Of a stretch of 64,000 nucleotides of DNA, positions 47,301-55,731 are shown in pieces. The position numbers and the translations under genes were made by a program. Position 1 is the first letter of the stretch, and the number at the start of each line of letters is the position of its first letter. The notes beneath the pieces are model-generated. The model saw only the letters and a list, made by a program, of their open reading frames with translations. It did no database searches and had not been told where the DNA came from. Source of the DNA: Spirochaetales bacterium (GTDB taxonomy: Bacteria > Spirochaetota > Spirochaetia > UBA9216); NCBI GenBank assembly GCA_016839055.1, contig JAEKNX010000006.1:62001-126000 (forward strand), given 5' to 3'.

Positions 47301-47449
47301 TCACACTGTATTATTGCCATATTCTGTGGTACTCTTTTTATAAGCAAATGGAGGAGAATGTAAATTCCTTTATCGGTATTAGGGATTTGGAATTGGTTGT
47401 TTAACAATGAGCAATTTTCCGGCAATTTTTTTTACTGAGTTTATTGAAT

Positions 47450-47770
47450 ATGAGTAATGATATGGACTGTTACGATAATAAATATCTCAATATGGTCAAA
47501 GAGAAATTGCTTGAGCTGTCCTCCGGCACATCTGCTGTAATTTTTTTATTCGGTTCGAGGGCTGATGGTACTCATCGGCAGGGTTCTGATATTGACGTCG
47601 GTTTTGAGAATATCAGCAAAGAGGTTTTCCGAAAGATAAGGATAGCTTTTAATGTTTTCTGGGAAGAGAGTATTGTTCCCAATAAGGTTGATCTTGTTTA
47701 TTTTCCCGCTGCTGATTCTGACTTCATCCTTGAAGCTAAGAAGGAGATTGTTGTATGGAAGGCAGGCTGA
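47450..47770 (+). CDS. Minimal nucleotidyltransferase (HI0073/MntA type)
   Basis: This 106-residue protein has the GSX10DXD motif in FLFGSRADGTHRQGSDIDVGF, and a third acidic strand VDLVYFP completes the active site. ATG 47450 is chosen over the in-frame TTG at 47444, since neither has a clear ribosome site. It overlaps the following HI0074-like gene by 16 bases. The pair is a second, distinct nucleotidyltransferase/HEPN-type toxin-antitoxin-like unit in the island. Confidence 0.85.
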   Translation: MSNDMDCYDNKYLNMVKEKLLELSSGTSAVIFLFGSRADGTHRQGSDIDVGFENISKEVFRKIRIAFNVFWEESIVPNKVDLVYFPAADSDFILEAKKEIVVWKAG

Positions 47771-48156
47771 GGTATAAAAAAGAGCAGTTCGAAGCTGCTG
47801 TTGCAGATTTCAGTGTTTCAATTAAACTTGATCTAACAAACTTTGATCCGGATGTTGTTGATTCGGTAAAAAGCGGAAGGGTTCAGAAATTTGAGTTCTG
47901 TGTTGAACTGTTATGGAAGACGGTAAAAGTCTTTCTTCATGAAATACATGGCATTGATGAAAATAGCCCTAAAATGGTTATTAAGAGTTTTTATACGCTT
48001 GAATATGTAAGCGCTGCAGAATATGAGACCCTCATGGAGCTTCTTGATGACAGAAATAAACTGAGTCATGTTTATAAGAAAGAACAGTTTAATGAAATCT
48101 ATGAGAGATTGATTCAAACTCTGCCCCTTTTTGAGAAGGTTGTAGGAAAGCTGTAA
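47755..48156 (+). CDS. HI0074/HepT-like nucleotidyltransferase partner protein
   Basis: This 133-residue helical protein matches the HI0074 'nucleotidyltransferase substrate-binding' family (FEFCVELLWKTVKVFLHE, SPKMVIKSFY, LMELLDDRNKLSHVY). It holds an intact RX4HXY HEPN motif, R100-NKLS-H105-V-Y107, so a ribonuclease toxin role neutralised by the upstream enzyme is plausible. A repeat unit begins seven bases after its stop codon. Confidence 0.83.
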   Translation: MEGRLRYKKEQFEAAVADFSVSIKLDLTNFDPDVVDSVKSGRVQKFEFCVELLWKTVKVFLHEIHGIDENSPKMVIKSFYTLEYVSAAEYETLMELLDDRNKLSHVYKKEQFNEIYERLIQTLPLFEKVVGKL

Positions 48157-48162
48157 GTAATT

Positions 48163-48440
48163 GCCACGGAAACTTAAGAGGTCCTGGCCACGGATGTATA
48201 ATGGGTTTCGCACAGTAGAGATTAAGAGGATGGAAGAAACTCTGGAATTTTTATGGCCTTGTTTTTTTTGCAGGGCTTTAGCACTGGCTGAAAGCTTTTT
48301 TTATACTTCAAGCAGCAGATTAGCTCTTAAGAAAAGCTGCGCTTCAAGTAGGCTCCGCCTTTTCAGTTGAAGTTCTTAATCTTCTTAATCATTACAGTGC
48401 GCCGCAGCTACCATTTGCGGCCGGAATTCTTTGTCAGCGT
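48163..48440. repeat. Last repeat copy, second subfamily
   Basis: A short GCCACGGAAACTTAAGAGGTCCTG lead-in precedes a unit from 48187 (GCCACGGATGTATAATGGGTTTCGCACAGTAGAGATTAAGAGG) to the right end CAGCTACCATTTGCGGCCGGAATTCTTTG. It marks the boundary between the repeat island and the polysaccharide cluster. Confidence 0.83.
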
Positions 48441-48464
48441 TTCTATCACACTATTGTTAAAATA

Positions 48465-48971
48465 ATGAACGAAAAAGAAATAGAATTACTACACAGTATA
48501 AACTCAACCTCATCTCCTTTAAGTCAGCGTGAGCTTGCCATAGCCTCAGGTATGTCCCTTGGAATGACAAACGCGGTATTAAAGCGTCTTGTACTGAAGG
48601 GCTGGCTGACTATTAGAAAGATCAACAACAGGAATATCCTCTATGCGGTAACTCCGGATGGAATGGAAGAGATAACAAGGCGCAGTTACCGCTTCTTCAA
48701 GCGGACCTTAAAGAATGTGGCCGACTACAAGAACAGGATAGATGATCTTCTGCAGTCTATCAGGTCTGACGGTTATGACAGCATTGTCCTAATAGGTGCG
48801 AGTGATGTGGATTTTCTTGTTGAGTACCTCTGCGGTCAGCTTGATATTAAGTTGATTCATAATGACGCTGAGATTACCGACAAGACATTTATGCTTTACG
48901 CCGAGACATACATACCGGATGAAGCTGAGAAGAAGGACGGTGTTCTGTTTCTGCAGGATGTCTTTGTTTAG
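48465..48971 (+). CDS. Winged-helix regulator, EPS-associated MarR-like type
   Basis: This 168-residue protein has an N-terminal winged helix (LSQRELAIASGMSLGMTNAVLKRLVLKGWLTIRKINNRN, about 18-58) followed by a helix. A Rossmann-like C-terminal part (DSIVLIGASDVDFLVEYLCGQL) comes after. Similar regulators stand at the head of exopolysaccharide and lipopolysaccharide clusters, and this one directly precedes such a cluster. It probably controls the genes from 48984 onward. A bound nucleotide or sugar signal for the C-terminal part is speculation. Confidence 0.75.
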   Translation: MNEKEIELLHSINSTSSPLSQRELAIASGMSLGMTNAVLKRLVLKGWLTIRKINNRNILYAVTPDGMEEITRRSYRFFKRTLKNVADYKNRIDDLLQSIRSDGYDSIVLIGASDVDFLVEYLCGQLDIKLIHNDAEITDKTFMLYAETYIPDEAEKKDGVLFLQDVFV

Positions 48972-48983
48972 GAATAAGAGAAA

Positions 48984-49106
48984 ATGTTAATATTGATAAT
49001 CAGCATGATAGTAATAGTATCCTTAGTTTTCGGTTTTTTTATAAGCAAGTTTTCCGAGAAATTAAAATATTTTAGGGCTCAAAGTAGATTCAAAATATTA
49101 AAATAG
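48984..49106 (+). CDS. 40-residue single-pass membrane peptide
   Basis: An ATG 13 bases after the regulator stop, preceded by AAGAGA, opens a 40-codon frame: MLILIISMIVIVSLVFGFFI followed by a basic tail with SEKLKYFRAQSR. The first 20 residues form one membrane helix. The gene is co-directional and tightly spaced with the regulator and the sugar-synthesis genes. No family is recognised. It may be a small membrane regulator or an unimportant short frame. Confidence 0.5.
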   Translation: MLILIISMIVIVSLVFGFFISKFSEKLKYFRAQSRFKILK

Positions 49107-49135
49107 TTTATTTATTGAAGAATGGAGTTAATTCT

Positions 49136-50227
49136 ATGCATAAAATTGCAATCATAGGCTGTGGACGCATCAGCTTCAAGCATGTTGAAGCAATTACAAG
49201 TAATAATGAGCTGGATTTTGTCGCTGTTTGTGATGTTTTAAAAGAGCGGGCTGTCGAAAAAGCGGATGAATATGTTAAACAGAGTGGAAAATCAGCACCC
49301 GAGGTCTTTACCGATTATAAAAAGCTTCTGGCAGATATAAAACCGGATATTGTAACAATAGCCACCGAGTCAGGATATCACCCACAGATAACTGTTGATG
49401 CCCTCGAGGCAGGCTGTCATGTAATTTGTGAAAAACCTATGGCTCTATCAATTAAAGATGCCGATTGGATGATTGAAACAGCGGATAAATGTGGAAAAAA
49501 ACTAGCCGTATCATTTCAGAACCGCTTCAATGCCCCTGTTGTAAAAACCCGTGAAGCTCTGGAGGCCGGAAGGTTCGGCCGAATGATGCATGGAATGGTT
49601 CAAATCCGGTGGAACCGGAATGAAGGCTATTATTCTCAAGCTCCGTGGCGGGGTACTTGGGCTTTGGATGGCGGCACTCTAATGAACCAGTGTACGCATG
49701 GTATAGATCTCCTTCAGTGGATGATGAACTCTCCTGTTAAGCGGGTTCATGGTGTTACGAGGCGGTACCAGCGGCCGATTGAGGCTGAAGATTTTGGCTC
49801 TGCCATCCTGGAATTTGAGGACGGGTCGGTCGGCATGATTGAAGGAACCGCGAATATTTATCCGACAAACTTAAATGAAACTTTGAGTCTGTTTGGAGAA
49901 TCGGGTTCGGTAGTTATCGGCGGGCTCGCGGTTAATAAATTTGAGACCTGGCGTTTTGCGGATTCCGAAACAATTGGAGATCCGGAAGAAACTGTAATAG
50001 ATCCTGATGCAAAGGATCCCCCGTCTGTATATGGTTTTGGTCACACAGCGCTTTTCGCGGATTTTGCGGACTCTATAAAAGAGAACCGAAAACCAATGAT
50101 TGATGGCCGGGAAGGCAAAAAAGCGCTTGAAATCATTCTGGCTATCTATAAGTCTATGAAAGACGGCATACCGATCGATCTACCGTTTGAGTTTTCGACA
50201 ACGGACATGAAAAAAATATTCAGTTAG
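49136..50227 (+). CDS. Gfo/Idh/MocA oxidoreductase, WbpB/WlbA-like UDP-sugar 3-dehydrogenase
   Basis: This 363-residue NAD-dependent enzyme begins HKIAIIGCGRISFKHVEA (Rossmann fold) and has the catalytic EKP motif (CHVICEKPMALSIKDAD). LDGGTLMNQCTHGIDLLQW is characteristic of WlbA/WbpB. It would oxidise C3 of UDP-GlcNAc acid as the first step toward the 3-amino sugar. I start at ATG 49136, after GGAG, over the TTG at 49115. It is the first of four genes making up a WbpB/E/D/A-like set. Confidence 0.85.
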   Translation: MHKIAIIGCGRISFKHVEAITSNNELDFVAVCDVLKERAVEKADEYVKQSGKSAPEVFTDYKKLLADIKPDIVTIATESGYHPQITVDALEAGCHVICEKPMALSIKDADWMIETADKCGKKLAVSFQNRFNAPVVKTREALEAGRFGRMMHGMVQIRWNRNEGYYSQAPWRGTWALDGGTLMNQCTHGIDLLQWMMNSPVKRVHGVTRRYQRPIEAEDFGSAILEFEDGSVGMIEGTANIYPTNLNETLSLFGESGSVVIGGLAVNKFETWRFADSETIGDPEETVIDPDAKDPPSVYGFGHTALFADFADSIKENRKPMIDGREGKKALEIILAIYKSMKDGIPIDLPFEFSTTDMKKIFS

Positions 50228-50235
50228 GGAATAAT

Positions 50236-51321
50236 ATGGAATTTGTAGATTTAAAGAAGCAATACCTTGAATATAAAGTAGAAATTGATACCGAGATTAA
50301 AAGTGTTCTTGATAACTGTCAGTTTATTAATGGACCGGCTGTTAAAGAGCTGGAAACGGACTTGTCGGCTTTTTGCGGAGCCGAGCATTCAATAGCCTGT
50401 TCAAGCGGTACTGATGCTCTAACTCTTGCTATGATGGCGCTTGATGTTAAACCAGGAGATGAGATTATTGTTCCGGCTTTTACTTTTATTGCAACCGCCT
50501 CTATGGTTAGTTTTCTCGGAGCTGTTCCTGTCTTCTGCGATGTTGATCCAGTAACATTTAATATTGATCCAAAACTTATCAAGGACAAAATAACTTCCAA
50601 AACCAGGGGGATAATTGCTGTTTCCCTTTACGGACAGACCGCGGACTTTGACATCATAAATAGCGTTGCAGAGGAAAATAATCTTTGGGTAATCGAAGAC
50701 GCTGCCCAGTCGTTCGGCGCTGAATATAAAGGAAAGAAATCCTGTAATCTTACAAAAATTTCGACAACCAGTTTTTTCCCCGCAAAGCCCCTTGGCTGTT
50801 ATGGCGACGGCGGCGCTGTTTTTACAAATGATGATGAGCTGAATGAAAGGATTCGTATAGTTGTTAATCACGGTCAGGAAAAAAGATATTTTCATAAGTA
50901 TATTGGTGTAAATGGAAGAATGGACACTTTGCAGGCGGCTGTTGTTAAAGTGAAACTCAAATATTTTAGTGATGAGATAAAAAAACGTAACAGCGTTGCG
51001 GAAAAGTATACCGAGCTTCTTGAAAGCTTTGTAAAGACTCCGGTGGTTCTTTCTGAAAATAAATCGGTTTGGGCGCAGTATACAATAAGAACAGAAAAAC
51101 GTGATAAAATAATAGATTCGTTATCAGCGAAGGGAATTCCTTCTGCTATACACTATCCAATGCCGCTTCCCAGGCAGGAAGCCTTTTCTTATCTTGGTCA
51201 GCCAGTTGATTTTACTGTTTCCGATAATCTGTCAATTGAAGTAATGTCGCTTCCGATGCATCCGTTTCTTGAAACTAACGATATTGAAACTGTATGTAGC
51301 GCAATAAAGGTCGCTTTGTAA
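50236..51321 (+). CDS. DegT/DnrJ/EryC1 aminotransferase, WbpE/WlbC-like
   Basis: This 361-residue PLP enzyme adds an amino group at C3 of the keto-sugar made by the preceding dehydrogenase. Family motifs include SSGTDALTLAMMAL, DEIIVPAFTFIATASMV, VIEDAAQSFGAEYKG and the PLP lysine in TTSFFPAKPLGCYGDGGA. GVNGRMDTLQAAVV completes the fold. The start is eight bases after the dehydrogenase stop. It has only two bases before the acetyltransferase gene, so the three are surely co-translated. Confidence 0.88.
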   Translation: MEFVDLKKQYLEYKVEIDTEIKSVLDNCQFINGPAVKELETDLSAFCGAEHSIACSSGTDALTLAMMALDVKPGDEIIVPAFTFIATASMVSFLGAVPVFCDVDPVTFNIDPKLIKDKITSKTRGIIAVSLYGQTADFDIINSVAEENNLWVIEDAAQSFGAEYKGKKSCNLTKISTTSFFPAKPLGCYGDGGAVFTNDDELNERIRIVVNHGQEKRYFHKYIGVNGRMDTLQAAVVKVKLKYFSDEIKKRNSVAEKYTELLESFVKTPVVLSENKSVWAQYTIRTEKRDKIIDSLSAKGIPSAIHYPMPLPRQEAFSYLGQPVDFTVSDNLSIEVMSLPMHPFLETNDIETVCSAIKVAL

Positions 51322-51323
51322 AT

Positions 51324-51890
51324 ATGGATAATTTTTTTGTACATGAATCAAGTTTTGCCGATCAAGGTTGTTCTATAGGTGAAGGTACAAAGATATGGCA
51401 CTTTTCTCATATCATGAGTGGTGCTGTTATTGGGGATAATTGTTCGATTGGTCAGAATGTGAATATAAGCGGCCACGCAGTTATCGGAAACGGAGTAAAA
51501 ATACAGAATAATGTCTCTGTTTATGATGATGTCATAATTGAAGATGATGTTTTCTGCGGCCCGTCGTGTGTTTTTACGAATGTGATCAACCCCCGTGCTT
51601 TTGTTGAACGTAAGCAAGAATATAGGCAAACATTGATAAAAAAGGGAGCGAGTATCGGGGCTAACGCAACTATAGTCTGCGGAGTGATTCTTGGCCGCTT
51701 TTGTTTCGCGGGTGCCGGGAGTGTTGTGACCAGAGACGTCCCCGATTACGCGCTGGTATATGGAACGCCGGCAAAGCAGCACGGCTGGATTTGCGAATGC
51801 GGTGAGATTCTCGGAGATGACTTTAGCTGTAAAGCTTGCGGCAGGGAATACGGGATTGAAAATAATAAACTGAATGAAGTTATTCGTTAA
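51324..51890 (+). CDS. Left-handed beta-helix N-acetyltransferase, WbpD-like
   Basis: This 188-residue hexapeptide-repeat enzyme would acetylate the new 3-amino group of the UDP-sugar. Repeated I-G-x4 turns run from IGEGTKIWHFSHI to GASIGANATIVCGV, followed by GAGSVVTRDVPDYALVYGTPA. The C-terminus adds a small zinc-knuckle-like segment CECGEILGDDFSCKACG. It sits between the aminotransferase and the sugar dehydrogenase. A second related enzyme with a similar cysteine tail lies at 53203. Confidence 0.87.
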   Translation: MDNFFVHESSFADQGCSIGEGTKIWHFSHIMSGAVIGDNCSIGQNVNISGHAVIGNGVKIQNNVSVYDDVIIEDDVFCGPSCVFTNVINPRAFVERKQEYRQTLIKKGASIGANATIVCGVILGRFCFAGAGSVVTRDVPDYALVYGTPAKQHGWICECGEILGDDFSCKACGREYGIENNKLNEVIR

Positions 51891-51898
51891 GGATTTTT

Positions 51899-53197
51899 AT
51901 GAATAAGAAACTGCTTAAAAAAATTGAAAACAATGAAGAAATCGTCGGAATTCTCGGTCTTGGTTATGTCGGCCTGCCTCTTGCTGTAACATTCGCACTT
52001 AAGAATGTAAATGTTCTCGGTTTTGAAAAAAATAAAACTAAGACTGATAAAGTAAATAAAGCGGAGAATTATATTGGCGATGTTGCTGATGAAGATTTAC
52101 AGACAGTAATTGAAAATAAAAAACTATCGGCTACAGATGATTTTTCAAGGATAAAAGAATGTGACGCGGTTATAATCTGTGTTCCCACTCCGCTTGATAA
52201 GTTTAAGAAACCGGATATGTCTTATATTGAATCAGCATGCCGGGAGATCGGCAGACATATGAGGCGGAAAACATTTATCTGTCTTGAAAGTACAACATAT
52301 CCGACTACTACTGAAAATTTAATGATGCCGATTATTGAAAAAGAATCAGGCATGGTGCATGGAGAAGACTTCTGGCTTGCGTTCAGTCCTGAACGTGTTG
52401 ATCCTGGCAATAAAGACTATAAAACAGACAACACCCCGAAGGTTTTCGGTGCAATGACTGATGCCGGCCGTGAAATCGGAATGGCCATTTACAGCAAAGC
52501 AATACAACATCTCTATCCGGTAAGTTCCCCGCGTGTTGCAGAGATGGTGAAAATCCTTGAAAACACCTATCGTCTTGTAAATATCTCATTGATTAACGAA
52601 ATGGCACTCCTCGCGGGTAAAATGGATATTAATATATGGGAAGTGATCGATGCCGCGAAAAGTAAACCCTACGGTTTTCAGGCTTTTTACCCTGGTCCCG
52701 GTATAGGCGGGCACTGTATTCCGCTTGATCCTTTTTATCTAGAGCACATCGCAAAGAACTATAATTTCGATTTGACAATGATTCATGCTGCAGGACATAT
52801 TGATAACCTGATGCCGCACCGAATGATGATAAAAATCAGTTCCGCTCTTAACCGCCAAAAAAAGGCCATTAATGGCTCGAAAATTTTATTTCTCGGTGTT
52901 GCTTACAAGCCTGATATTGATGATGAAAGAGAGAGCCCCGCGCTAAAAATCATGGACGAGGTTCATAAGAAAGGCGGTCTTGTGATGTATCATGATCCCT
53001 ATATCTCTGAAGTAAGAACGGAAGAGGGACAAAGATATAATAATCAGCCCCTCAGCACGATATCTGAAGCTGACTGTGTTGTTATCACAACTGGTCATTC
53101 AGTGTTTGATGGAAAAGAGATTGCCGAAAAAGCCAGCCTTGTGGTCGATTTACGAAATTTGATAAGTGAAGCAAGCGAAAAAGTATATAAGTTGTAG
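51899..53197 (+). CDS. UDP-sugar 6-dehydrogenase, WbpA-like
   Basis: This 432-residue member of the UDP-glucose/GDP-mannose dehydrogenase family oxidises C6 of a UDP-hexosamine to the acid. The Rossmann motif [14 protein letters not shown] is at about 20-33. The catalytic cysteine is in [16 protein letters not shown]. The C-terminal UDP-binding domain includes [16 protein letters not shown]. With the preceding three genes it completes the path from UDP-GlcNAc to a UDP-2,3-diacetamido uronic acid. Substrate choice is inferred from the neighbours. Confidence 0.88.
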   Translation: MNKKLLKKIENNEEIVGILGLGYVGLPLAVTFALKNVNVLGFEKNKTKTDKVNKAENYIGDVADEDLQTVIENKKLSATDDFSRIKECDAVIICVPTPLDKFKKPDMSYIESACREIGRHMRRKTFICLESTTYPTTTENLMMPIIEKESGMVHGEDFWLAFSPERVDPGNKDYKTDNTPKVFGAMTDAGREIGMAIYSKAIQHLYPVSSPRVAEMVKILENTYRLVNISLINEMALLAGKMDINIWEVIDAAKSKPYGFQAFYPGPGIGGHCIPLDPFYLEHIAKNYNFDLTMIHAAGHIDNLMPHRMMIKISSALNRQKKAINGSKILFLGVAYKPDIDDERESPALKIMDEVHKKGGLVMYHDPYISEVRTEEGQRYNNQPLSTISEADCVVITTGHSVFDGKEIAEKASLVVDLRNLISEASEKVYKL

Positions 53198-53202
53198 AAT
53201 CC

Positions 53203-53766
53203 ATGTCAGGAGTGAATGTGAAGAATATTTTTATCCATCCGGATGCCCATGTTTCGGCTGATGCTGAAATCGGCAGTGGAACGAAGATATGGATTAATTC
53301 TCAGATAAGGGAAAATTCTATTATTGGGGAAAATTGCATAATCAGTAAAGATACATATATTGATACTGAAGTAAGGATAGGTAACCGGGTCAAGATTCAA
53401 AATGGTGTTTCGGTTTATCATGGAGTAACCATAGAAGATGATGTTTTTGTCGGGCCTAATGCCGTCTTCACAAATGATTTGGTGCCCCGGGCTTTCAATG
53501 AAGACTGGAAGGTAACCCCTACGCTAATAATGAAGGGCGCGTCTATTGGCGCTAACTCTACAATTGTCTGTGGAAATACAATAGGCGAGTACGCAATGGT
53601 AGGGGCTGGAAGTCTAGTAAACAAAGATGTTCCATCGTATGCACTTGTTATCGGAAATCCGGCAAGGCTTATAGGCTATGTCTGTATTTGCGGACAGAGA
53701 CTGGATGAGAATAACGTTTGCTCAAAATGTAATATAGAAATTATTGTGGAAGGAAAAAATCAGTGA
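53203..53766 (+). CDS. Second beta-helix acetyltransferase with cysteine tail
   Basis: This 187-residue hexapeptide-repeat protein resembles the one at 51324 ([63 protein letters not shown]). It ends in [20 protein letters not shown] 53203 is used, but a GTG at 53218 preceded by AGGAG would also serve. It overlaps the next oxidoreductase gene by four bases. It may modify a different amino sugar or be a duplicate. Confidence 0.83.
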   Translation: MSGVNVKNIFIHPDAHVSADAEIGSGTKIWINSQIRENSIIGENCIISKDTYIDTEVRIGNRVKIQNGVSVYHGVTIEDDVFVGPNAVFTNDLVPRAFNEDWKVTPTLIMKGASIGANSTIVCGNTIGEYAMVGAGSLVNKDVPSYALVIGNPARLIGYVCICGQRLDENNVCSKCNIEIIVEGKNQ

Positions 53767-54755
53767 TAAATATTGCCCTGATCGGCTACGGATACTGGGG
53801 GCCTAATGTAGCCCGTCAGCTGTCGGTAAATAAACGGATTCAATTTTCCTGCATTTGTGACAGAAAGGAAGAAAGGCTTCAAAGGGCTCGGGAACTTTAT
53901 CTCGACCAGGTTTCATATTCACAAAATGCTGATGAAATAATAAATAATCCGGAAATCACTGGTATATGTCTTGCGGTTGAAACGTGTGCACATTTTGAGC
54001 TTGCCAGAAAGGCATTGTTAGCAGGAAAGCATGTTTATGTTGAGAAACCCTTTACCTCTACTGTCGCAGAAGCTTTGGAATTACAAAGACTGGCGGAAAA
54101 AAAAGAACTGATTATTCATGTTGATCATATCATGGTTTTTCACCCGGCTATACAAAAGATCAAGGATCTGATTGAAACCGGAGAATTGGGTGACATTCTT
54201 TATTTTGATGCTCAACGAATGAACCTTGGACAGATTAAAAAAGATGTCAGTTCAATGTGGGATCTCGCAGTGCATGATCTCTCAATAATAGATTTTCTTG
54301 CTGGTAGCCGTGAACCGTTTTTTATAAGCGCTGTTGGAGAGAAATACTATAATCCGAAAGAAACATTTACACTACTTACTCTGCGGTATGAGGGATTCAT
54401 TGCACATATAAAATCAAACTGGATATCGCCGCTCAAAGAAAGAAAATTGATTGTCGCGGGTACGAAAAAAATGGTTGTTTTCGACGATATGAAAATCAGT
54501 GAAAAACTCATGGTTTATGATAAGGGCGTAGATATCATCGGCGAGAATACTGATATTGAATATATGGACTATGCAGTCAAAACAAGAACCGGAGATGTTC
54601 TTATACCGTTTCTTCCGGTTGGTGATGCACTTTATAGCAGTGTGGATCATTTTGTATCCTGTATTGAAAATAATACGCAATCTTTAACCGGTCCGGAATC
54701 CGCGATTCATGTAATCAAGATTCTGGAAGAAGCCGACAAAAAAATGAACAGGTAG
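53763..54755 (+). CDS. Gfo/Idh/MocA family oxidoreductase
   Basis: This 330-residue protein has an N-terminal Rossmann fold ([19 protein letters not shown]) and the active-site EKP in [29 protein letters not shown] matches family members in sugar-acid and aminosugar pathways. It follows the second acetyltransferase with a four-base overlap and precedes an epimerase. Its substrate is not evident, but a second 3-oxo-sugar route is likely given the downstream aminotransferase at 55728. Confidence 0.82.
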   Translation: MINIALIGYGYWGPNVARQLSVNKRIQFSCICDRKEERLQRARELYLDQVSYSQNADEIINNPEITGICLAVETCAHFELARKALLAGKHVYVEKPFTSTVAEALELQRLAEKKELIIHVDHIMVFHPAIQKIKDLIETGELGDILYFDAQRMNLGQIKKDVSSMWDLAVHDLSIIDFLAGSREPFFISAVGEKYYNPKETFTLLTLRYEGFIAHIKSNWISPLKERKLIVAGTKKMVVFDDMKISEKLMVYDKGVDIIGENTDIEYMDYAVKTRTGDVLIPFLPVGDALYSSVDHFVSCIENNTQSLTGPESAIHVIKILEEADKKMNR

Positions 54756-54759
54756 AATT

Positions 54760-55731
54760 ATGAGGCCAAAAATAAAAGGATCTAATATATTAATAGTCGG
54801 CGGAGCCGGTTTTATCGGAAGCAATCTGGCTGATAAACTTCAGAACGAGGGAGCTGCAGAGGTTATTGTTGTGGACAACCTTTTCTGCGGTCGTGAAGAA
54901 AATCTTGAAGAAGCAATCGCTAAGGGTGCTGTACTTTATAAGGATGATGCTGAGATTAGTACTTCTCTCGAATATCTTTTCGAAAATCATGATGTGGATA
55001 TTGTCTTTAATTGCGCTACAAAAGCGCTTAATTACTCTTTTGTAAACCCCTCTAATGCATTCGAGACAAATGTTAAAGTCGTACTTAATCTTCTGGAACT
55101 ACAGAGAAAAGGAAAGTATAAGACACTCTGTCATTTCTCAACATCAGAGGTTTACGGTACCGCTGTCTATGAACCGATGGATGAAGATCATCCCAGGAAC
55201 CCGACAACCGCCTACGCGGCGGGCAAGGCTGCCGCGGATTTAGCTGTGGAAACATATGTGAGAATGTATGATCTCGATGCTTTTATTGTGAGACCATTTA
55301 ATAATTATGGTCCGAGACAGAATTATCGGGGATTCCTTGCTGCTGTTATTCCGCTTACAGCATACAGAATTTTTCTTGGAGAAACCCCTGAGCTTCATGG
55401 CAGTGGAAAGCAGAGCCGGGATTTCATTCATGTGACAGATACTGTTGATGCCATCTGCAAGGTTTTTCCTTTAATGAAGGCCGGTGATAATGTCAATATT
55501 TCTACAGACGGACAGGTGCAAATAAGCGATGTGATAAAAAAGGTTGCAAAGTATATGGGGTATGAGGGAGAGATTGTAGAGAAGGAATCCCGTTCCTCCG
55601 ACGTCTTCTGTCATAATGCAAGTAACAAAAAGATAAACAATATGATTAAATACCGACTGACCCCCTTTGAGGAAGGCTTATTATCTACTATAAAATGGTA
55701 CAAAGCTGATTTTAAGAGGCGGTGTTTATGA
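54760..55731 (+). CDS. NAD-dependent sugar epimerase/dehydratase
   Basis: This 323-residue extended short-chain dehydrogenase has the NAD loop GGAGFIGSNLADKL (about 14-27). The substrate motif is HFSTSEVYGTAVYEPMDEDHP, and the catalytic YAAGK is the YxxxK pair. RPFNNYGPRQ and SRDFIHVTDTVDAI are typical of UDP-sugar epimerases and 4,6-dehydratases. It overlaps the following aminotransferase gene by four bases if that gene starts at ATG 55728. The reaction cannot be fixed from sequence alone. Confidence 0.85.
   Translation: MRPKIKGSNILIVGGAGFIGSNLADKLQNEGAAEVIVVDNLFCGREENLEEAIAKGAVLYKDDAEISTSLEYLFENHDVDIVFNCATKALNYSFVNPSNAFETNVKVVLNLLELQRKGKYKTLCHFSTSEVYGTAVYEPMDEDHPRNPTTAYAAGKAAADLAVETYVRMYDLDAFIVRPFNNYGPRQNYRGFLAAVIPLTAYRIFLGETPELHGSGKQSRDFIHVTDTVDAICKVFPLMKAGDNVNISTDGQVQISDVIKKVAKYMGYEGEIVEKESRSSDVFCHNASNKKINNMIKYRLTPFEEGLLSTIKWYKADFKRRCL

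Noticed and set aside
47340-47425. Short frame before the second nucleotidyltransferase (MEENVNSFIGIRDLELVV)
   Set aside because: It is only 17 codons, with no partner sequence. It could be a decayed gene end but is too short to call.
38133-48440. Integron cassette array with attC sites
   Set aside because: GTTAAAC in the 46-bp module fits GTTRRRY, but no paired RYYYAAC at attC spacing and no integrase are seen. One gene lies in opposite orientation, and units also occur in tandem with no gene between.
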